Assembly: GCF_026151205.1 (NCBI RefSeq)
Contig: NC_087078.1
Coordinates: forward strand, 1,817,675-1,877,674
Length of the DNA: 60,000 nt
Reading direction: 5' to 3'
Source: Bolinopsis microptera
Taxonomy: Eukaryota; Ctenophora; Tentaculata; Lobata; Bolinopsidae
Positions 1-10,243 of the stretch are shown here, one piece after another. The translations under genes and the position numbers were made by a program. The notes under the pieces were generated by a model. That model made no database searches. It saw only the letters and a list, made by a program, of their open reading frames with translations, and was not told the origin of the DNA. Position 1 is the first letter of the stretch. Each line of letters starts with the position of its first letter.

Positions 1-112
1 ACTAAGAAATTAGGACAAAAGCGCCCTAAACTACTAGAATAGAACTAACCAATCATCCTGTTTTGACCGTGACCCAAACCAGAAATACGCTAATGTACAA
101 ATTAGAGCTTAC

Positions 113-1224
113 CTGACATTTTCCATAACACCGAGCATCCTAACACACTTGTTCATCTGTAGATGTGTTATCTTGATCCCCAGTAATGTAGGATATATTA
201 TCATGGACGAGGAATCATCAAATATCACACCAGAAAACCGGAACTGGCCAACTTTCTCCAAATCCCGCTCCTGAGCCAGCCTCCGACCAAAATCTATGGA
301 GGGGATGAGATGTTGCTCCTGCTGAACTTGGGTAGCCACTGACAAGGATTCGTCATAAACCCTGAATAACTTTGCAGTCGTCAGATTGAAAACCCTGATT
401 TTCCGGTCGGTTGAAAACGTGGCAAAGTACTTGCCGTCCATGGAAATGGTAATGTTCAGCACAGTACACTTGTGCTGCAGGAATGTAAAAAGATCTGTGT
501 CAGTTTTATACTGGAACAGAGCCTGTCCAGTGGCAGATTTTGGCTCAAACTTGAAAGTGTCCGAGGACCAATATTCTATAATCCCTTTATCATCCACACT
601 TAATACCAGTCTGTGTATATTGGAATACACAATACACTTCACTGTGGACATGTGTATAGTTACAGTCGAAATAACCTCTGTAGTAAGGTAATCATACACG
701 ATAATCTCGCTCTCTTTAGCACAAGCTATGAGATGTTGCTTCCTGTCGTAGCAGTAGATAAAGCTTATAACTCCAGGGACATAACCTAGAGTCATCATGG
801 TCAGCATATCAAAATTCTTAACATCAAATATTTTCAGGGCTTTGTCAGTGGAAGTGGTGGCAGCGTAGAGGCCATCATACGAGCCGCATAACCCTACGAC
901 TGCAGAGAGATGGGCGCGGAAATGTTTTACAAACTCTATACCCTCATCTTCCTTCTTCCAGAACTTTACATGACCGTCTACTGAGGCGGTGATTAGGAAG
1001 TTGGTGGGCGTTGCTATGACAAAGTCTATAACGTCCCTGTGCATGTAGGAGATTTCGTAGCTTTTAGCTGATGGTAGGTTGTTGATCAGACCTTTGTCTA
1101 CGATGTTTAGTTTCGCTCGTTTTGGTACATTTGCTTCCTCTTCCTCCTCCATCTTCTCTTCCTTCTCTTCCTTCTCCTCCCTTACCTCTTCTTCCTCAGC
1201 TTTGGTAGCGTTCTCGTCTTTCAT
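113..1224 (-). CDS. PPWD1: PPWD1, 5' coding exon (partial gene)
   Basis: Peptidylprolyl isomerase domain and WD-repeat protein 1, a nuclear spliceosome-associated cyclophilin. The exon encodes about 370 residues: a Glu/Lys-rich acidic head (residues 1-35), then the start of the WD40 propeller. Phrases typical of the family are visible: SYMHRDVI, ITASVDGHVKFWKK, GIEFVKHFRAHL, EYKTDTDL-like FQYKTDTDLF and LGIKI near the end. The last codon is split at a canonical donor (CAG|GTAAGC on the minus strand, intron starting at 112), so the remaining blades and the C-terminal cyclophilin domain lie beyond the left edge. The known animal protein is roughly 640 residues, so a little over half is seen. 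ATG 1224 fits because a pyrimidine-rich acceptor-like AG (1232-1231) lies 6 nt upstream. Assignment is by recognised family sequence. Confidence 0.93.
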
Positions 1225-2180
1225 AACCTACTGATGTGAGGTACAAATTTTAAAAGCGGATTATATAAATAATTTTCAATTATGAACATTATCCTCTAAT
1301 TGAAATTAATTGCAATATCTTTATTTTTCAATTATTGTCATATGAAATAGATGAGGAGTCGATCATCCTTTAAGCCAAAAAATATTCTTGGATAACACTA
1401 GTACTATATAGTACAAGTAATGATATATTCAGTATTTTCAATTACGGAAAATATTCTAACCACATTGCTGTACTATGTACGATGTACTTGTTAGGTTGAA
1501 CTAAGTGATAATAGGTATTCAAACCTACATTTTTTGAAGTAAGACGTAAATTTTAAAGCAAGCTTTTGATGTAAGCTTTTTCCAACACTAAGAATTTACT
1601 GAATCTGTTTAGGGTTTATCAGCATAATATTAATTGATAATGGCAAAGCAATCTACTTTTTAAGAACATTCATTTTCCCTGTACATAACATTATCTGTTA
1701 CATAACACTATCTTATATACTCTCACTACAAATAATAGCTTGTTAACTTGAACACAATGTTGTGACGTCATGCAGCCTGAGAATATGTACGTCACAAAGT
1801 GGGGACCTTCCAATTTAGACGCTCTGGGATACAGTGAGACATAGAAAAATGAAACTCATCCCATCCTGGCCAGCCTGGTTAACCGTGTGTGTGGTGGTGT
1901 AACTACAGTGATGAGTGATGGCAAGTAACCAGACGAGATTAAATCATCTTAGCGACTGATAAGTACCACGTCCTAGCATGGTAACACGGAATATGGACTG
2001 CAGATAAGAATACTGTTTAGATTAGGTTTACACCAAGTGTGATTGATAAGGCTGCTAATGATATTATACCACAGGAAATTGGGAAAATTATCGTCAGGTC
2101 CTGTGATTAGATACCCGATTTTATCTGTTCTCTCATGAGTTTTAATAAAATCATTTCAGCCACCCTTTTTTGGTTTTGCC
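1225..2180. other. Intergenic region between divergent PPWD1 and the transcobalamin-like gene
   Basis: AT-rich, no convincing coding sequence on either strand. It separates two divergently transcribed genes and so should hold both promoters. The only motif I can name is a perfect CRE palindrome at 1763-1770 with a related half site about 20 bp on. The last part (to 2159) ends in a pyrimidine-rich AG and may be an outron or 5' leader of the plus-strand gene. Confidence 0.5.
1763..1770. promoter_or_regulatory. CRE-like palindrome TGACGTCA
   Basis: Exact 8-bp cAMP-response-element palindrome with a TACGTCAC half site at about 1788-1795. It sits between the divergent starts at 1224 and 2181, 411 bp before the plus-strand ATG. 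A CREB/ATF role is inferred from the motif alone; an 8-mer can occur by chance. Confidence 0.3.
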
Positions 2181-2892
2181 ATGTTTCGTTCACTAGCCAT
2201 CGTTCTAGCACTCAGCACTATTGTAACTGCTAAAGATGTTACCCTTCTGGTAATTGAAAAGCTTAATGCAGGCCGGAAAGGTCCACCTTACGACAACACT
2301 GTGATTGTGATGAACTTAGCGGAGGATGCAAAGTTGATTGATGTAATGAACAAAGCCCAGAGCGAAGGAACATTCTCGTTAGTAATTCTTTAAATAAAAT
2401 TGCAGCATATCAAACTAATATTTGAAGTTCATGGTATCTATTGAGGTGCTGTGGATAATTTATTGCTATAAAATCGTTCTTATATTATATTTTAAACGTT
2501 ACAGTATTATATAAAAACTATGCCAAAACTTATTTTCTCCAAGTATACTCTCAACTTTGCAGTTTTGACTACACGATGCACATTCAGTGGGGAGCTTACA
2601 TAACGACTGTAAATGGATTGTATGCAGATACGACGGCTAAACAATACTGGCAGATTATGGGTAAGCTGTTATACCACTTCAAAATACTGCTAATTAGTTA
2701 AATGATTCTTAATTACTATTATTAGGGACAGTGAAACACATATAATTTACAGGTGGTCCCCGCATGAAACCGACCCAGTTTGGAGCCAGTAGTTACGTTC
2801 CTGCTGATCACGAGAAAGTTCTTTTTAGACTTGTCACCTGGGACCGTGAACCTTGCCCTGACCCAACAGATGACTTTGACAATCTACAGTAA
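2181..2892 (+). CDS. Secreted transcobalamin-type beta-domain (DUF4430-like) protein
   Basis: Three exons, 2181-2377, 2563-2660 and 2753-2892, join in frame with GT donors (GTTAGT, GTAAGC) and AG acceptors to give 144 residues. Residues 1-17 are a signal peptide (MFRSLAIVLALSTIVTA). The rest matches the C-terminal beta domain of transcobalamin and intrinsic factor: VTLLVIEKLN, a strand ending in LIDVMNKAQSEGTF, then YTMHIQWG, TAKQYWQIMGGP and YVPADHEKVLFRL. In the vertebrate carriers this domain closes over cobalamin bound by an alpha barrel. No barrel is encoded here, so it is a stand-alone domain, a form that in other proteins binds varied small ligands. Secretion is well supported and the ligand is unknown. 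The unspliced frame stops at 2391, so splicing is required. An acceptor-like TTTCAG ends at 2159, 21 nt before the ATG. Confidence 0.85.
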
Positions 2893-3301
2893 AATGGTGG
2901 ACTGAGGATCAAGTTTTCACGAATACTTTTATTTTGAAAAAATGTTGAAATGTGATAATGATGGTTTATACATTTTAAATCAATTATTCGATCGAATTTG
3001 CATCGTGTCATTAATTTCAAATTTGCTAATATTAGCTTCGACAACAAAGAAGTGATATACAGTATATAACGGTTATTTCATAAAAACATAATTTTTTCCA
3101 CAAAAAATCACATTAACAAAAATCACTTAAAACATTAAAAACCATTTACATCATAATACCATAATAAAAACACTAAAAATGTGAACTAAAGACCTTTAAG
3201 AATTCCTAAACAAAACGACCATTAAAATGCGATATACCTATTTATAAAATAAATATTAGTTTGATGTGACGAATAAGATTAAAATTAGTTACTTAGTAAG
3301 A
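2893..3301. other. Convergent intergenic spacer
   Basis: AT-rich 3' flanks of the plus-strand transcobalamin-like gene and the minus-strand SSADH gene. A minus-strand AATAAA (plus-strand TTTATT, about 2928-2933) could serve SSADH, which would make the two 3' ends nearly abut. No other structure seen. Confidence 0.4.
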
Positions 3302-4801
3302 TCAAAGTCCAAAGCAAATAAGCTTATCCTCAGTAAATTCATCTATACCCAAATGTCCAGCTTCTCTACCAATTCCACTCTCCTTCCAGCCTCCAAATGG
3401 ATTGTTAGCGCTACTAATAGCACCCTCGTTAACAGCAACCATTCCACACTCCAAATTCTCAGAAACCCTCCATGCTTGAGACAATTCCTGGGTGAAAATG
3501 TATGCTTGTAAACCATATCGTGTGTTGTTAGCCATCTCAACCGCTTCGGTTTCTGTATCAAAACTAAACAATGAAGCCACCGGTCCAAATATCTCCTCGT
3601 GAAAGATCGGTAACTCATTATTTTCTCTGCACGATAAAATTGCAGGTGAGTAAAACGGGTGTTCACCGTCGTTGACATCCTGATTTTCAGTTATCAGCTC
3701 CACATTTGTTGTATTCAAGGCCAGGGTACTTTCAACCAATGATGTTACTTTTGTGTGAGCTTTGCTGTTAACAAGTGGCCCTACACTAATACCTTTATCA
3801 AGCCCATTTCCCATCTTCAGTTTTGCAACTTTTTTTGCAAGTTTCTCAACAAATTCTGCATAAACACTTTTGTGAACGAGAATCCTGTTAGCAGCATTAC
3901 AAGCTTGCCCAGCATTTCTGAACTTTGCCAACATGGTACCATCTACAGCTCTATTTATATCAGCTGATTCAAACACTATCAATGGTGCATTTCCTCCCAG
4001 TTCCAAGTGAACCCTCTTCACAGTATCAGAGCACTGCTTTGACAAGAGTTTGCCAACAGGTGTTGAACCAGTGAACGAAAGGGCAGCTACATCTATATGT
4101 TCACAAAGCACTTTGCCAATGATACGTTTGTTTTCAATTGTACTGGGAATAACATTAAAGAGACCTGGTGGAAATCCTGCTTCAACAGCCAACTTTGCCA
4201 TGTATAAAGACACTAGGGGAGTATCCTCAGAAGGAGCATTGATTACAGAGCAGCCAGCTGCTATTGCTGCTCCGGCTTTTCTTGTAACCATGGCAACAGG
4301 GAAGTTCCAAGGAGTGATTGTGACAACTGGGCCAACAGGTTGCTTAATGTTGACAGGCCTCCAATGTGCCATACCAGGAGTCAGAACTTCTCCAGTCAGT
4401 CCACTTCTTATCTGAGCTGCAAAATGATATAAGAAACTGGTGGCATAATTCACTTCACCAAGGCTTTCAGCGAGGGGCTTTCCCATCTCCATTGTAACAA
4501 TTTTGGCCAATTCTTTGTTGTTCTTCATGATGAGATCAGCCCAGTCTATGAGCAACTTTGCCCTTGATGAATGGAGAGAACTTTTATAAACTTTAAAACA
4601 ATCTTTAGCAGATTGAATAGCAGACAAAGTTTCATCTTTCGAGCAATTACTTACATTTCCAACAGATTGTCCAGTGGCAGGATTTATTGAATGAAAGCTG
4701 CTTTCAGTTTCAACATTCAAGTTGTGTATTATCGCTGAATGATGTAACCTATGACATATCAGCACAGATGTCTGAGACCGCCGACATAGAGTATGTAACA
4801 T
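3302..4801 (-). CDS. ALDH5A1: Succinate-semialdehyde dehydrogenase, mitochondrial (ALDH5A1 type)
   Basis: NAD(P)-dependent aldehyde dehydrogenase of the GABA shunt, oxidising succinate semialdehyde to succinate in mitochondria. One uninterrupted exon of 499 residues from ATG 4801 (usual family length about 490-530). An in-frame GTG at 4807 is not needed: a splice-acceptor-like AG ends at 4808, 6 nt before the ATG. The N-terminus has Arg, His and Ser but few acids, as in a presequence. Family marks: PWNFP (164-168), FTGS (243-246), catalytic Glu in LELGG (E267), nucleophile C301 in NAGQAC, and the SSADH-type C-terminus FGGWKESGIGREAG. Two usual residues differ. The Lys of the VKPAE cofactor motif is Ala (NAPSED, A189), and the second Cys of the human redox pair, two residues past the nucleophile, is Ala (A303). 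The family call is firm; normal activity and cofactor choice are open. Confidence 0.93.
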   Translation of the reverse strand: MLHTLCRRSQTSVLICHRLHHSAIIHNLNVETESSFHSINPATGQSVGNVSNCSKDETLSAIQSAKDCFKVYKSSLHSSRAKLLIDWADLIMKNNKELAKIVTMEMGKPLAESLGEVNYATSFLYHFAAQIRSGLTGEVLTPGMAHWRPVNIKQPVGPVVTITPWNFPVAMVTRKAGAAIAAGCSVINAPSEDTPLVSLYMAKLAVEAGFPPGLFNVIPSTIENKRIIGKVLCEHIDVAALSFTGSTPVGKLLSKQCSDTVKRVHLELGGNAPLIVFESADINRAVDGTMLAKFRNAGQACNAANRILVHKSVYAEFVEKLAKKVAKLKMGNGLDKGISVGPLVNSKAHTKVTSLVESTLALNTTNVELITENQDVNDGEHPFYSPAILSCRENNELPIFHEEIFGPVASLFSFDTETEAVEMANNTRYGLQAYIFTQELSQAWRVSENLECGMVAVNEGAISSANNPFGGWKESGIGREAGHLGIDEFTEDKLICFGL

Positions 4802-4810
4802 AATCACCTG

Positions 4811-5125
4811 GAAATTCAGATTTTAAGAAATATATTTAAAGCTATTTACCAAACGTTACTCCTGCTACCTCCTTACTTGAGAAAATTACCCAATATTTAT
4901 ATAATCATACTACACAGCTGAGTCGTAAAAAAGCATTATTACATGGCCAATGAATGTACGCTCTTATTTTCTTTGCTGTCAATTGTCATTATTATATCTT
5001 TCATGGCTAAAACATTTTGCCTAAATTCTACCATATATTATATATATATAATAGTCAGTGTAGCTTACGTTGCAATTATTGAGCTCTCTTTTCTTTTTGT
5101 TACTAGCAATAAGAAGTGCTAGCCT
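4811..5125. other. Upstream flank of SSADH
   Basis: AT-rich, non-coding, with a short TA run at about 5035-5051. It should hold the SSADH promoter or outron on the minus strand. The 5' end of the neighbouring LINE-derived copy may reach into its right side, but I see no boundary or target duplication. Confidence 0.3.
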
Positions 5126-6051
5126 ATGTCTTTGTGTAGTCGCTGTACACCCACAGAAATGTACAAACCTGTGTATAACAAACATATAAAGGGTTTGCAT
5201 GAGGTCAACGATCAGATCTTTCATAAGTTGTATTTTGACCAAGTCACAAAAGCCAGGGACAGTGTTTTAGACGAGATTTGCAGTGAAATCAACAAGACAA
5301 TATACAAGGAAATTCAATCTTGCAATTTGATGAACAAGAGATCAGTAACGAAAGAGAAACTATGCGAATGGTTGGAAACTGTCTGTTGTATATTGGACCA
5401 GTTCAGTATCCCCTGGCTAAGGAAGGCGGTACCTCTTGCAGAAGAAGTTGACAAGCTGAAAAGTGAGAAGATTTCAGATCAGAGTACTATCATCGATCTT
5501 CAGAATAAGGTCATAGAAAAAAGCGACAAACAGCTAAAATCAGTGCAAAATACCATGCAAACAGAGATGAAAAGCTAATCTTCAGTTGTTAGCAAAAGTA
5601 TCAATGCTGGTTGCGCCACAAAGAAGACCCACACTACAGTTAAAAAAGTAGAAAATCAGATTGAGAGAAGCAAGAACATAATCATTAATATGGTCTATAA
5701 GGATCAGAGAACGAGCAACGTTGAGCTGTTGAGGAGGTTCTGAATGAAATCGGCGAGAAGCCCTTAGTCAGGGACTGCTGTCATATTGGAGCTCCGAAAG
5801 AAAATGTATCCAGACCAGTCAAGTTCACCTTGAGCAGCTCTGACCGTGCAACCCAAGTGATCAGAAACGCCAGTAAACTATGCACAAAGGAGGGGTATAG
5901 ATCAGTTTACATCTGCCCTGATAGAACTGCAGCAAAACGAAAAGCTTACAAAAAGCTTGTAGACGAACTGAGACTGAAACGGACTAAGTTTCATAGTATT
6001 AGGAACGATAAGATAGTCAGCTTTGTAGAGAGTAGAGGTGGGACTGGCTAA
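5126..6051 (+). pseudogene. LINE ORF1 protein, broken
   Basis: The first open stretch, 5126-5578 (150 codons), begins with a small Cys pair (CSRC) and ends in a long charged coiled-coil-like helix (EEVDKLKSEKISDQSTIIDLQNKV). It stops at TAA 5576-5578, where copy 2 has a Tyr codon (TAC), so this is a nonsense change. After indels near 5690-5750 the frame reopens at 5830-6051 with a segment typical of ORF1 nucleic-acid-binding domains: substitutions around VKFTLSSSDRATQVIRNA, then VYICPDRTAAKRKAYKKLV. ORF1 proteins coat LINE RNA; this copy cannot make an intact one. Confidence 0.65.
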
Positions 6052-6236
6052 AATTAGTATTACTACTTATCTAAATTTAAACAATATTGTTGATTTTGAT
6101 CTTGGAGGGACCATCAATTTTAGCCGCCATTACTTGCTAATGATGTCAAAGTGTATTTCAGGATTACCACTATTGTGAACTCAGTAAATGTAATTATCAC
6201 TTTTGTATCCTGGTATCCTTGTACCCTTGTATCCTA
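5126..6236 (+). mobile_element. ORF1-only LINE-derived element, copy 1
   Basis: A decayed non-LTR ORF1 region (5126-6051) is followed after about 150 bp by an 8-bp microsatellite tail, (GTATCCTT)-like, at 6204-6236. There is no reverse transcriptase between them. A second copy at about 31811-32797 has the same order: ORF1, short 3' region, same tail. Homology stops at the end of the tail in both, so this is the true 3' end. An 8-bp repeat tail is known for CR1/L2-type LINEs. The layout parallels mammalian HAL1 (half-LINE) elements. The 5' end is uncertain and no target duplication was found. Confidence 0.65.
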
Positions 6237-6359
6237 TAACTCTAAAACTCTGGCCACAAGAGCAACTGCCTAAACGTGCAGAAGTGAAAACGAATAAATA
6301 AAAAATACTAGCAGTCCTTAATACTCGTATAATAATAATAATTCTATACAGTTACATAA

Positions 6360-6540
6360 TTGAAGTTGGTAGACTCGGGGCTCACAGACGTAACCTCCTA
6401 CACCACCTGAAGGTTGACCTCTGGAAGCGTTTCATCTTGCTGGAGTCGTATGATGATATTCTTCATTTGAGAGAACTTGCTAGTAACCGTGGTTATTGGA
6501 GTAAATTGTTCGACTTTATACTTGAGTACAAGTCAATTTG
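6360..6540 (+). pseudogene. Possible LINE ORF2 C-terminal fragment
   Basis: An open stretch of about 55 codons ends at TGA 6538-6540 and contains HRRNLLHHLKVDLWKRFILL and LRELASNRGYWSKL. The latter resembles the conserved (AQDR.W..L) tail of many LINE ORF2 proteins. It lies shortly after the ORF1-only element but no reverse transcriptase motifs precede it. Weak call from a short stretch. Confidence 0.3.
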
Positions 6541-7042
6541 ACTTTTGGGACATATAATCTTACAAAGGATCACGTTTAGGTTCTAAATTATTTTAGGATT
6601 GTTGACATTTGTAAGATTGACATGTTTGATAATAATAATTACATAATTGAAACAATTATGGCCCCTTATTGTGGGCAGAGTATGTGTCTTTGTTAAAGTG
6701 TCCTGATTAGATTAGATTAGATTAGATTAAGAATAATGACATAAACATCATCACTAGTTTTAAACATTCTTTCTGATTTCCTCATTATCAGAACTGTGAA
6801 CATTTCACAGCCTTCGTCATTCAAAACAAACAAATTCTATAACTAACATAATTGTCATAATTTATTTACATATAGTAGAAATTAAATTAATAAGTTATTT
6901 AAAAAGTTTAAAAAGTTAAAAACCCTTAATTAAAAAATAAAATAAAAACAAATTCATGAGATATTTATTCCCTTTCTCTTGGCAACACACGGATTTTTAT
7001 ATAAACATTGAACTTGTTGCTTCTTCTTTTCGATATAATTTA
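6541..7042. other. AT-rich non-coding spacer
   Basis: No genes seen. Contains a short ATTAG repeat run at 6708-6730 and A-rich stretches near 6920-6950. Confidence 0.4.
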
Positions 7043-7050
7043 CACCCTCT

Positions 7051-7299
7051 CAGTGGCGTAACGTTGCCTGTTGGCGCCCCCCCCCCCTGCCGAAAAAAGC
7101 GCCCCCCTGTTGGTGCCCCCTCCCCTTTTGGTGCCCCTCCCTAAAATTGAACAAATTAGGTGAGAGCAAAACGCGCAGTTTTGCTAGTACTTTAGTTAAG
7201 TTTTCGAAATTGTCCCACATTCAAACGACGATTTGGCGCCCCCCTAAGACGGCGCCCCCCTGCACAGCGGGGTCAGCAGGGCCTTTCGTTACGCCACTG
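7051..7299. mobile_element. 249-bp hAT-type MITE with 8-bp target duplication
   Basis: Perfect 13-bp terminal inverted repeats (CAGTGGCGTAACG at 7051-7063, its complement at 7287-7299) are flanked by an exact 8-bp direct repeat CACCCTCT (7043-7050 and 7300-7307). An 8-bp duplication with CAGTGGCG-type ends is characteristic of the hAT superfamily. No transposase is encoded, so it is non-autonomous. The interior repeats a GGCGCCCCCC-like motif several times in one orientation. The intact ends and duplication suggest a fairly recent insertion. Confidence 0.9.
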
Positions 7300-7307
7300 C
7301 ACCCTCT

Positions 7308-7989
7308 ATTTTTGCTAAAACTATATTTGACACTTCCCAAAAGTTGCCTGTGTCTACTAAATTATTAGTCTTTTTAAATTCTTCTAGATTAATTTTAAAA
7401 TCAATAACAGACACTGAATTGATATAAACTTATCTGAGTGACTGCATTAAAATAATTTAAGGAGAGTTCTCTTAAAACTTTAAGACAATAGGAATAAATA
7501 CTCGTAATAAATAGATTCATTCTATGTCATACAAAAATTCTACTGAGATAAGGGACAGCCAATGAACGAAACTATCAAAACTGCAAACAGAGAGATCAAA
7601 AATTTCAATTATTAAATACAAGTAACATATTCTAATGAAAATGTAAAACCATTGAACCATTGAGCAATAAGAATTTACAATTTGTCAAAACAGTGATATT
7701 TGGTTCAAGGAAAGCTGATATCTGAGAATTTCCTTTTCGTCATATATTCAGTTTCTAGTACCTTGAATCTTGATGCTGACCTCACTGATTGGTCACTGGT
7801 CAAAAATTCAATACAAACCTTAATGATTGACTGTAGAGAAGAACTCAATGCAATACCAGTATGGTTCATTTTCTGACAGCAAAATATTAGAGTGTCACAA
7901 TAGGGTGGATAGGTAAGGTCTTGTATGCGCTCGAGAGACAAATAATAATAATAATAGTATAAATGGGTACTCCACATCAATGACAATAC
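7308..7989. other. Non-coding spacer
   Basis: No gene or recognisable element. A short AAT microsatellite lies at about 7941-7957. The 93-codon minus-strand open frame here (7705-7986) runs through it and has no recognisable domain. Confidence 0.35.
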
Positions 7990-8650
7990 ATAAAAACAGA
8001 GTTAGTAATCAAATTATACATCAAAAAGATAACCAAATAGAGTGAAAAGGGATTTTGAAATGCAACAATAGCACTAAAAAACTACTAAGGTATTCTTGTG
8101 AAAATATGAGAGGATTTGCTTTAGCGCTCGATTTTCAAACTACGGTGGTAATTGTCGAAAATATGCGCGGCACACCTAAAATTTTGGCTCCATTGAAAAT
8201 GAATTTTTTGTCAGAATTATATTTAATATATTTAAATTAGTAGTTATTACAATATTTATGGCAAAAATTTAAAAATATAGCACCTAAGTACCAAAAATGA
8301 AGTACGCGCAAAAAGCCTAAATTTTGATCACTTTTTTGGATTTTTACTTTTTTAAGTTCAGGGATTTGTTTTATTTTCATACCATCTTGTGCAGCTTTGG
8401 AAGACTTCGCCGCTTCGATGCGCCGCGCAAAATAGCATTCTTGCTTTGCATCTGACGAGATGTTTGCAGAGCAACGATCTGGAAAGGTTGACATCGTCAA
8501 TTAAGTGCGGCGGCTGTGTTCAATTATCTTTATATTGCAAATTTTATTGTCGACATGCCAACAAAGTTAATTTGCTCAAAATATTTAAAAATTTGGTTTT
8601 TGGCCTATTTTTGTCCCAAAATTCGGTTTTTTGCAATTTTACCTGAGGAA
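7990..8650. repeat. Dispersed repeat, copy 1
   Basis: Matches 33418-33972 in order and orientation: an ATCAAAAAGA start, a block with AATATGCGCG, and a block ending in TTTTGGCCTATTTTTG then CGGTTTTTTGC. No coding potential, no terminal repeats found, family unknown. Confidence 0.6.
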
Positions 8651-8870
8651 ACTGTTGAATAATATCTCAAAACTATTCTTATTTTTGGGACTACTAAACA
8701 AGGAACTGAAACCGAGGGGTTCCATTCAGGCCCTTCACACGTACACTTTGTTTCTGTCTAGTTCTAATGTACCGCCACAATAGTGACTTTAAAATATAAT
8801 ACAATTTATCGTTACACCGCGGCAGAAGGAGTAGGGACCTTTTCACGCGCAGATTGGGAAAATACGGCCA

Positions 8871-10240
8871 TCTCGCTCTTAGACAGCTTGATTAGTGTGT
8901 TTATTCGTTTTCATTTGACAAATGAAGTACACCAATGTATTTATAAAGGTTTACACATGATCACACAGAAAGAATTTTAAAAATCGGATAAAATCTGTTA
9001 AAATGGTAAAAAGAAACCTCCGCGCATTTGGTAATATTGAACGAATTTGCGCCCATAATTTTTGTCTTCATTAAACAATTTCTTGGCTGATAGACACAAT
9101 ACAAAAATTGTGCAGTTAAGTGTAGAAAGCTGAAATGATTTTCTAACCGTACATATTAAAATTTTTCCTCAAAATTGATGTCTTAAATCACAATAGATAC
9201 CATATTGAAATCAGTCCGCCAATAAAAATATTACATATCTTGCGCAAATATATCTCACTTAATCGTTGTCGGTTTTTAACACAAATTTCTACAAATAAAG
9301 TCTTTATTTCTCCAAATGAGCATAATATTCTATTATACAATTAATATTTGGCAGTTTTGACATTTTAGTAATAAGAAATGTTTCTTTGGTTGATACGAAA
9401 AGATAAAGTTTAGTTTTTTCGGCAGAGAACTATAAGAAGTGATTTGTCCAATGTATCTTCATTGTGGGTTATTCACTGAATTAGAAACATTATTTCCATG
9501 TCATCATTCATCATCGTTTGGTGCTTTACCATGCTTGCTGATGGAATACAATGTGGGATATTCCGGTTTCAATTATCACCCATTGACTGTCTGTAGTGTC
9601 ACACGGTTGACGACTAGAGGAACTGAAAATATGTACGACATTAGTTAAAAGTGTAAACAAGAGAAGTCAGAGTATAAACAGTTAAACTGGTATCCAATTA
9701 GTATGTCAAGATGGAGTAAAGTGTAGAATAGTAATGGTTTTATGACCGTTTGGCTTGCATTGAAATTAGGCGGGAAAAATTGTGTACACAGCACTGAGGT
9801 CCCTACTCCAAGAGGCAAGAAAACGCGCGCGCAAACTTCAAAAGGTCCCGAATCCAGCCGACCAAAATGGTAGTCGATCTCATTGTAGAATTTGACCGTA
9901 GAGAAATTTACAAACTAACATTAATTTTGTTAAAACTGCGTTATCATATTTGTTAAACAATCCTCCAAAGTCACAGCAAGTTGTTCATATATTGGTAACC
10001 ATTGCAGAAATACCGTATTTCTTGTTTTCGGTCGGAGCAAAACGCAAAATGGGGCAAAATTTCGCAAAAGCTTTAAAGTTTTATATCAGTAAGATGATTT
10101 GATTATAAGGCTGTAGGTACCTCCAATCCTACTTAATCAGATTTGCTGGTCCAAGGTAAATCGGTGACAAATCGAATCAAATGCGTGTAGATTCGGTTGA
10201 ATTCTAGCACATTCAAGCACATTTTTCTAATCCTAGGTAG
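8871..10240. other. Left interior of the 5.4-kb TIR element
   Basis: AT-rich, no transposase or other protein recognised on either strand. Contains the internal TIR-core copy at 9798-9809 with a CG-alternating run (ACGCGCGCGC) just after it, perhaps the edge of a nested or rearranged relative. Confidence 0.4.
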
Positions 10241-10243
10241 ATA

